Shown here: piece by piece, positions 63,185 through 64,000 of the stretch
Layout of the letters: the number at the start of each line of letters is the position of its first letter
Numbering within the stretch: position 1 is the first letter of the stretch
Translations under genes and position numbers: made by a program
The notes under the pieces: generated by a model
Told to the model about the DNA's origin: nothing
The model's input: only the letters and a program-made list of their open reading frames with translations
The model's database searches: none
Assembly (NCBI GenBank): GCA_013360585.1
Contig: JABWBH010000018.1
Coordinates: 1-64,000 of the forward strand
Direction: 5' to 3'
Length of the DNA stretch: 64,000 bases
DNA from: Phycisphaerae bacterium
GTDB taxonomy: Bacteria > Planctomycetota > Phycisphaerae > UBA1845

Positions 63185-64000
63185 GTGAGCACGACGCTTG
63201 CGCCGCCCCTCCCGGCCCTTCTGGGCGGGCCCAAGGCGGTCACGCTGGACGCGCGCGAAGCCAACCGCTGGCCGATCATCACTGACGAGGACATCCGTGC
63301 CGTTACCGAGGTGCTTCAAAGCGGCGAACTGTCCCTCAACGGTGTGACCCGCGCCCTGGAGGACGACTACCGCAACCTCCTTGGCGTCCGCCACGTCATC
63401 GCCTGCTGCAACGGAACGTCAGCCATCTTCGCCGCCTTGCACGCCCTCGGGCTGAAACCTGGCGACGAGGTTCTGTGTCCCTCCGCCACGTACTGGGCTT
63501 CCGTCATGCCGGTCCTCTGGTGCGGCGCGGTTCCGGTGTTCTGTGAGACGGAGATGGATCAGTGCGGCCTGGATCCCGAGGACGTCGCGCGGAAAATCAC
63601 GCCGCGAACGAAAGCGATGATCGTCGTGCATTTGTGGGGCATGCCCTCGAAGCTGGATGCGCTGACCGCGATCGCCCGCAGGCACGGGCTGAAGCTTTTT
63701 GAAGACGCCTCCCACGCTCACGGCGCGACGTGGCGCGGCCAGCCGGTCGGAACCTTCGGCGACGCGGCGGTCTTCAGCCTTCAGACCAACAAGCTCGCTC
63801 CGGCGGGCGAGGGCGGCATCCTCGTCACCCACAACGACGCGATCGCCGAACACGTGACCTGCCTCGGGCACTTCGAGCGGGTGATCGACCTGAAGACTCC
63901 TGCGCGTCGTTTTGCCGGAACCGGGTTCGGCATGAAGCACCGGATGGCGCCGCTGTCCGCCGCGGTCGCGCGGACCCAGCTTCGGCACATGCCGGAGCGC
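63185..64000 (+). CDS. DegT/DnrJ/EryC1/StrS-family PLP aminotransferase (cut by the window end)
   Basis: The first 272 residues are visible from GTG 63185, and no stop occurs before the window ends. The family blocks are present: NRWPIITDEDIRAV, an LSLNGVTRALEDDY segment, CCNGTSAIFAALHALGL, VHLWGMPSKLDAL, LFEDASHAHGA with the PLP-binding Asp, and FSLQTNKLAPAGEGGIL with the Schiff-base lysine. It should aminate a sugar nucleotide, typically in exopolysaccharide or surface-sugar synthesis. GGAGA lies eight bases before the start. The C-terminal third is missing. Confidence 0.93.
   Translation, partial: MSTTLAPPLPALLGGPKAVTLDAREANRWPIITDEDIRAVTEVLQSGELSLNGVTRALEDDYRNLLGVRHVIACCNGTSAIFAALHALGLKPGDEVLCPSATYWASVMPVLWCGAVPVFCETEMDQCGLDPEDVARKITPRTKAMIVVHLWGMPSKLDALTAIARRHGLKLFEDASHAHGATWRGQPVGTFGDAAVFSLQTNKLAPAGEGGILVTHNDAIAEHVTCLGHFERVIDLKTPARRFAGTGFGMKHRMAPLSAAVARTQLRHMPER

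Overview
This is a GC-rich (roughly two thirds G+C by eye) bacterial chromosome segment that most resembles a planctomycete, possibly of the Phycisphaerae side of the phylum. The main markers are a cytochrome c / DUF1549 / DUF1553 (PSCyt1-type) protein at 15430-19098, a Ser/Thr kinase with TPR-like repeats between two sigma factors at 54754-60025, a prepilin-like protein of the planctomycete type at 53099-53905, an ABC permease fused to a CPBP protease at 32191-34368, and several secreted proteins with CxxCH heme sites. No insertion sequence, phage or CRISPR array was found, so this looks like ordinary chromosome with lineage-specific genes. High GC gives very long antisense open frames, which were left out.

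Layout. (1) 1-2044: end of an unknown gene, then about 1.6 kb with no supported gene but with two degenerate short tandem repeats and a perfect hairpin. (2) 2045-9853: a tight four-gene operon led by a 1410-residue reductase / acyl-AMP ligase / ACP / PlsC protein, followed by a HAD phosphatase, a zinc alcohol dehydrogenase and a LarA-like protein. Its lead enzyme has the architecture of the myxobacterial ether-lipid enzyme ElbD, and this is the most interesting locus in the window. (3) 10098-15173: a small membrane-anchored protein, an HNH nuclease, a CYTH protein and a membrane-fused spermidine synthase homologue. (4) 15430-27897: the PSCyt1 protein, an orphan sugar-binding protein, tRNA-Met, an unusual M14 carboxypeptidase / S9 peptidase fusion, a histidine kinase, a diheme secreted protein and a low-complexity secreted protein.

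(5) 28253-32161: three same-strand genes (CapK/PaaK-like ligase, FemAB-like transferase, glycosyltransferase) of the kind found in exosortase/PEP-CTERM exopolysaccharide loci. (6) 32191-40620, minus strand: gatC, gatA, a GNAT protein, an amidohydrolase, an AsmA-like protein and an ABC exporter pair, several joined by 4-bp overlaps. (7) 40771-44847: an ATP-grasp enzyme, the rpsP-trmD-rplS-yraN translation operon (minus strand, without rimM), queF and a DUF167 gene. (8) 44903-51575: a REC-GGDEF-HD-GYP regulator, an exopolysaccharide-initiating sugar transferase, a lipoprotein and a double-VanZ membrane protein. (9) 51788-60983: a secreted protein, a pseudopilin, an XRE-S24 repressor, the sigma-kinase-sigma set and a Reeler-like heme protein. 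(10) 61326-64000: a cysteine-rich repeat protein with a classic terminator, queD, and the start of a DegT-family aminotransferase.

Themes that link the genes are envelope lipid and exopolysaccharide synthesis (regions 2, 5 and 8), secreted heme and cysteine-rich proteins (4, 9, 10), and queuosine synthesis split between queF and queD. Two secreted proteins (51788-52954 and 60156-60983) share an unrecognised C-terminal module with six cysteines, which may be a new surface or sorting domain.
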